Shown here piece after piece: positions 6,390-9,158 of a stretch of DNA of 9,158 nt (position 1 is its first letter; each line of letters starts with the position of its first letter). The notes under the pieces were generated by a model. That model searched no databases, had not been told where the DNA came from, and saw only the letters and a list, made by a program, of their open reading frames with translations. The translations under genes were made by a program, and so were the position numbers. This DNA is from Candidatus Latescibacterota bacterium. GTDB taxonomy: Bacteria; Latescibacterota; UBA2968; UBA8231. The stretch is taken from assembly GCA_003529325.1 (NCBI GenBank), contig DPVW01000151.1, positions 28,591-37,748 of the forward strand. Direction: 5' to 3'.

Positions 6390-6424
6390 CCTGGTGGACT
6401 AGGTGGCTACACTATGTGAGAACG

Positions 6425-6457
6425 AAAAACCGCCGGATCCGATGGACCCGGCGGTTT
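6425..6457 (-). terminator. Rho-independent terminator after the cohesin-like/FN3/FlgD-Ig gene
   Basis: A 14-base-pair GC-rich stem (6457-6444 with 6440-6427, three-base loop at 6441-6443) is followed on the minus strand by TTTTT (through 6425). The single imperfect pair is G-U in minus-strand RNA but A-C in plus-strand RNA, so the structure favours the minus orientation. It lies 33 bases past the TAA at 6490 and separates the secreted-protein genes from the moaD-moaE operon. Confidence 0.85.
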
Positions 6458-6489
6458 CTTCACTCAACCCCGAGAGTGGGGCCGGAACA

Positions 6490-8040
6490 TTATTGCAGCA
6501 GGGTCATCTTCTTCTTGGAGCTGAAGGCACCAGCCTTGAGTTCGTAGAAGTAGACGCCACTACCAACCTTCACGCCCTGCTCGTTGGTACCATTCCACAA
6601 CTCGGTGTAGGTACCGGCCGAACGATTCGCAGATACGAGCGTGCGAACGACCTGACCAGTCATATCATAAACACGGAGACTGACTGTCGTCTCTGCGGCC
6701 AGATCAAACTGAATGGTCGTCTCAGGGTTGAAGGGATTCGGGAAATTCTGTGCCAACGTCGTGTTCAGTGGCAGTGCCTGTTCAAGCACAGCCGTCGGAG
6801 CGAGCGCCACCTCAATCGTGCTGGAACGGGTCGCCGTTCCGTTGAGGTCGATCTGACGCAGATAGTAGTAGACCACATTCGTCATCGGCAGATCCTGATC
6901 CAGGAAGTCGAACGAACCGAATGTGTCACTGGTGCCGTCACCAGCAATCAGATTACTCACCCTCTCAAACACGTCATTGTCAATACTGCGGTAGACTTCC
7001 CAGCCGAGATTGTTCGTCTGGGATGCAACCGACCACTGCAACTGGATGTCCTGATCAACTGTGACGTCGGCGGCGAAACTTGCCAGTTCGGCGGGTACAG
7101 GAACGTCCCACGTCACCGAAAAGTCTACATCGAGCGCCAATGTGTCACCCTCTGAATTGTCCGCAGAGGCACGCGCCGTCACGGAAGCAGAAGTGCTTCC
7201 CGCGAACTCGCCTCCCTCTGCATCCAACACCAGAGAACTCGCCCCATCGGCATCCGTCGTGCTACTGACCGAGGCTTCCTCCCCGAAAGCAACTTCTTCC
7301 GAGGCGGAATCACCGAGGATGAAGATTGACTCAGAGCCGTTGTTGACGACGGTCCAAATGATCTCCTGTCCTGATGGTGAAGCGCCGGAGGCGTCTGCGA
7401 ACGCAACGCTGAGGCTGGTTTCACCATCACTCCCGTCGGCGGAACCACCGTCGCCAACAGCCGAGAAATCGGTGCTGATATCGGTAGCGGAACCCGCCGT
7501 AAGAGTCGGATCAGTGACGGCTGGAGCGGGTGGATTGAGCGTGACTGCAATACCGATGGCGTCCGCGTCTAATTCGTCACGGTCACTGGAGGAGGGACCA
7601 ATCGAGATGGAAGTGAAGGTAATGGTCGCTTCCGTCTCAGTGGTGAAATCAGCGGATGTGGTGATGCTCAAGCTGAGTTCGCTATCTCCGTCCAAGCCGG
7701 AACTGAAATTTGCGGCTCCGACTCGGACCTGGTCGGTAGTGCCACTCACCAACTGGCCGCCGAGTGCGATAAAACCGCCCGGAACCGAAGGTAAAGAGAC
7801 CGACTGAAGATCAAATGCTGCCGGATCGGATACTGTGATAGTTACATCATACTGCTTGACACCGACAAAGCCACTTGCGGCTATGTCGAGAGTGATCGTT
7901 TCACCCGGCCCCACCCCTGAAATCGTCGACGAACTGGTAAGCGAAAATGTTACGCCTTCATTGTCCCCAGCGAAAGCTCCGCTTGCCAGTGCGAGGAAGA
8001 GGGCGAGGGCGATCGGAGTGGCCCTGCGCAGTCTCTGCAT
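6490..8040 (-). CDS. Secreted multidomain surface protein: cohesin-like, Ig-like, FN3-like and FlgD-Ig/T9SS-like tail, 516 aa
   Basis: The start is ATG 8040, which gives a clean signal peptide (basic 'MQRLRR', hydrophobic 7-20, cleavage after AFA at 24) and a GAGGAG Shine-Dalgarno 9 bases upstream. The open frame to 8145 is non-coding and overlaps a hairpin. Seen in order: a cohesin-like beta-sandwich at about 28-168 ('ETITLDIAASGFVGVKQYDVTI' region); an acidic Ser/Asp/Gly-rich Ig- or Big-like region at about 175-312; an FN3-like domain at about 316-413 ('LQWSVASQTNNLGWEVYRS', 'YYYLRQIDLNG'); and a FlgD-Ig/T9SS type A-like tail at about 430-516, opening 'NFPNPFNPETTI' and ending 'KKKMTLLQ'. 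It has no cysteine or histidine, and only four Lys/Arg between residues 25 and 350. It is probably exported to the outer surface, where the tail acts as a sorting or anchoring signal. No enzyme domain is seen, so binding, scaffold or adhesin roles are likelier. The ligand is unknown. Confidence 0.92.
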   Translation of the reverse strand: MQRLRRATPIALALFLALASGAFAGDNEGVTFSLTSSSTISGVGPGETITLDIAASGFVGVKQYDVTITVSDPAAFDLQSVSLPSVPGGFIALGGQLVSGTTDQVRVGAANFSSGLDGDSELSLSITTSADFTTETEATITFTSISIGPSSSDRDELDADAIGIAVTLNPPAPAVTDPTLTAGSATDISTDFSAVGDGGSADGSDGETSLSVAFADASGASPSGQEIIWTVVNNGSESIFILGDSASEEVAFGEEASVSSTTDADGASSLVLDAEGGEFAGSTSASVTARASADNSEGDTLALDVDFSVTWDVPVPAELASFAADVTVDQDIQLQWSVASQTNNLGWEVYRSIDNDVFERVSNLIAGDGTSDTFGSFDFLDQDLPMTNVVYYYLRQIDLNGTATRSSTIEVALAPTAVLEQALPLNTTLAQNFPNPFNPETTIQFDLAAETTVSLRVYDMTGQVVRTLVSANRSAGTYTELWNGTNEQGVKVGSGVYFYELKAGAFSSKKKMTLLQ

Positions 8041-8105
8041 TCCGAAACTCTCCTCTGGTATTCCTAGCTTGTAGTTCAGCACTGAAATTTGTCGCACTGC
8101 AGAAT
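8041..8105 (-). promoter_or_regulatory. Leader of the cohesin-like/FN3/FlgD-Ig gene, with Shine-Dalgarno
   Basis: This 65-base stretch between the hairpin and ATG 8040 contains GAGGAG at 8055-8050, nine bases before the start. It must also hold the promoter if the hairpin at 8106-8146 ends the previous transcript. I find no convincing -35/-10 pair in it, so transcription may instead read through from the upstream gene. Confidence 0.45.
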
Positions 8106-8146
8106 AATGAGAAGGGACCCCGCTCTCGGCGGGGCCCCATCTCACT
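8106..8146 (-). terminator. Strong hairpin after the dockerin/cohesin-like gene, probable terminator
   Basis: A 10-pair GC stem (8138-8129 with 8123-8114, loop 8124-8128) is extended by one mismatch and a further 7 pairs (8146-8140 with 8112-8106). Both imperfect pairs are G-U in minus-strand RNA, which supports use in that direction. No proper U-tract follows, only UUAUUC, so termination may be partial or the hairpin may serve as 3'-end protection. It begins 19 bases past the TAG at 8166. Confidence 0.6.
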
Positions 8147-8165
8147 TACTTTGCGAAGCTACCGC

Positions 8166-9158
8166 CTACTTCAGCAGAAGCATCTTCTTGTGACTCTGGA
8201 ACTCTCCGCCCGCGACCACGCGGTAGAAGTAGACACCAGAGGACAAGGGCTGCCCGCTGTTGTTGGTGGCGTCCCACTGGAGGGTATACCGGCCGGCGTT
8301 CTGGAACTGGTTATCAACCAGCGTCTTCACGACCTGACCGAGCATGTTGTAAACCTCCAGGCGAACCTGGCCAGCCTCTGGGAGCTGATACTTGATCGTC
8401 GTCTCCGGGTTGAACGGGTTGGGATAGTTCTCGCGCAGAGCATAAGCCTCCGGACGAGTCTCAATCCGCACCGAAACCGGTGACGTGATCTGATTCAGCC
8501 CATAGGTGCCGTCCTGCAGGGCGCCATTGGTGAGCTCGATGTAGCTGTCCTCGATCTCCTGCTTGGCGCGGAAGACCAGGTTGAGTCCGAGGTCACCGTC
8601 ACTCGCGGTGTTACCGAGAGCGGCGATGGCGATCCTGCCGTCAGTCTGGGAGAAGACCTGCGGAGCTGCCAGATCGGTTTCACCCAGGATGTTGTCGACA
8701 ACGCGGGGCTCGACAAACTCGAGCAACTCGGCATCGAACTCGACAGTGAGGCCATAACCACGCACCTCGACGAAGTCTTCCAGACTGACGGCGATGATGA
8801 GCTCTGCACCGACTGCAGGCAACTCTGTGCCGGCGTCGAGGTAGAAGCGTGCGTCGCTGTTCAGACCAGCCATCGTCGGGACCACCTTGCCGACACCCAC
8901 CATCTCGCGGCCGAAGTTATCGGCAAAGATGAAGAAGTCGTCAAAGTCGACCACGTTGTTCGGGCTGAGGTCGAAGGCCGAATCAAAGGTCTCCGAATCA
9001 GCCGTGAGGCCGAAGTGGTCACCAAAGATGAAGAAGTCATCGTAATCGACGCGAGTATCGGCGCCGAAGAGACCCAGAATCCGTTGGCCGTCAGCATCGA
9101 CGACATTGTTACGGATTGCCATGGCCGACCTCTCCAACTCGGAGATGGTGATATTGTC
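8166..9158 (-). CDS. Surface protein with paired dockerin-like repeats, cohesin-like domain and FlgD-Ig/T9SS-like tail (5' end beyond window)
   Basis: The frame is open to the window edge (330 residues visible). A TTG at 9137 is not convincing as a start: it lacks a signal peptide and the frame continues upstream, so the N-terminus is missing. Seen: two EF-hand/dockerin-like segments 33 residues apart, 'DTRVDYDDFFIFGDHFG' (about 34-50) and 'NNVVDFDDFFIFADNFG' (about 67-83), with acidic positions able to bind calcium. A cohesin-like beta-sandwich follows at about 103-233 ('VEVRGYGLTVEFDAELLEFVE', 'GRIAIAALGN', 'LNLVFRAK'). The tail (about 240-330) opens 'LRENYPNPFNPETTI' and ends 'HKKMLLLK'. 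It is a paralogue, in the tail, of the next gene's product. Like that protein it is probably exported and surface-attached. The part beyond 9158 may hold an enzyme or binding domain that would define its role. Confidence 0.9.
   Translation of the reverse strand, partial: DNITISELERSAMAIRNNVVDADGQRILGLFGADTRVDYDDFFIFGDHFGLTADSETFDSAFDLSPNNVVDFDDFFIFADNFGREMVGVGKVVPTMAGLNSDARFYLDAGTELPAVGAELIIAVSLEDFVEVRGYGLTVEFDAELLEFVEPRVVDNILGETDLAAPQVFSQTDGRIAIAALGNTASDGDLGLNLVFRAKQEIEDSYIELTNGALQDGTYGLNQITSPVSVRIETRPEAYALRENYPNPFNPETTIKYQLPEAGQVRLEVYNMLGQVVKTLVDNQFQNAGRYTLQWDATNNSGQPLSSGVYFYRVVAGGEFQSHKKMLLLK
8911..9050 (-). repeat. Two coding repeats, 99-base period (dockerin-like motif)
   Basis: The segments 8911-8951 and 9010-9050 are near-identical at the nucleotide level, sharing an uninterrupted run across 'caaagatgaagaagtc'. 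They are exactly 33 codons apart. They encode the two D-[YF]-D-D-F-F-I-F-x-D-x-F-G motifs. This is an internal domain duplication, not a mobile or CRISPR repeat. Confidence 0.85.

Noticed and set aside
6403..7155. Plus-strand 250-codon open frame
   Set aside because: It starts inside the terminator region and runs antisense to the conserved FlgD-Ig and FN3 coding sequence. No family is recognised.
7061..7807. Plus-strand 248-codon open frame
   Set aside because: It is antisense to the cohesin/Ig-like gene. Its Ser/Glu/Pro-rich product is the reverse-complement shadow of that gene's biased codons, with no recognisable domain or ribosome-binding site.
8041..8145. Extension of the cohesin-like/FN3 protein upstream of ATG 8040
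   Set aside because: It would include the terminator-like hairpin and put residues ahead of a clean signal peptide. A good Shine-Dalgarno precedes 8040.
7947..8483. Plus-strand 178-codon frame spanning the gap between the two secreted-protein genes
   Set aside because: It crosses the terminator hairpin and is antisense to the conserved NYPNPFNPE-type tail. It has no coding evidence.
8911..9050. CRISPR-like or mobile direct repeat
   Set aside because: There are only two copies, in frame and exactly 33 codons apart, encoding a repeated protein motif.

Overview
The window most likely comes from an uncultured bacterium of the FCB superphylum, and a Latescibacterota-like lineage is my best guess. 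Two large secreted proteins end in the FlgD-Ig/type IX-secretion-like module that begins N-[FY]-P-N-P-F-N-P-E-T-T-I and ends K-K-M-x-L-L-[KQ]. One of them also carries 'DFDDFFIFADNFG' dockerin-like repeats, which I associate from memory with that group. No 16S rRNA or other phylogenetic marker is present apart from tsaD, so the assignment is tentative.

Every gene I can support lies on the minus strand, so transcription runs from high to low coordinates. The right part (9158 to 6490) holds two secreted-protein genes. The first is 5'-truncated by the window edge and has two dockerin-like EF-hand repeats, a cohesin-like domain and a FlgD-Ig tail. The second is complete, with a signal peptide, a cohesin-like domain, an acidic Ig-like region, an FN3-like domain and a FlgD-Ig tail. 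A strong hairpin follows the first gene and a classical intrinsic terminator follows the second.

A sigma70-like promoter at 6361-6389 then appears to drive a seven-gene cluster. In order of transcription it encodes a MoaD-MoaE fusion (molybdopterin synthase), a dual-specificity phosphatase strikingly like the eukaryotic VHZ/DUSP23 type, a 63-residue zinc-ribbon protein, a YbbR/CdaR-like membrane-anchored protein, TsaD (tRNA t6A37 synthesis), a 710-residue three-helix membrane protein with a von Willebrand A domain, and a lamin-tail-domain exported protein that runs off the left edge. Three junctions are 4-base stop/start overlaps (GTGA, GTGA, ATGA), one is a 2-base gap, and two are short spacers of 22 and 54 bases. 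This implies one polycistronic mRNA with translational coupling. The genes do not form an obvious single pathway. They combine cofactor synthesis, tRNA modification, phosphatase signalling and cell-envelope proteins.

No tRNA, rRNA, CRISPR array, insertion sequence, attachment site or replication origin was seen. No gap between genes exceeds 175 bases. I found no clear evidence of a new defence or mobile system. The points most worth a second look are the VHZ-like phosphatase, the MoaD-MoaE fusion with its internal Gly-Gly, and the cohesin/dockerin-type surface proteins.
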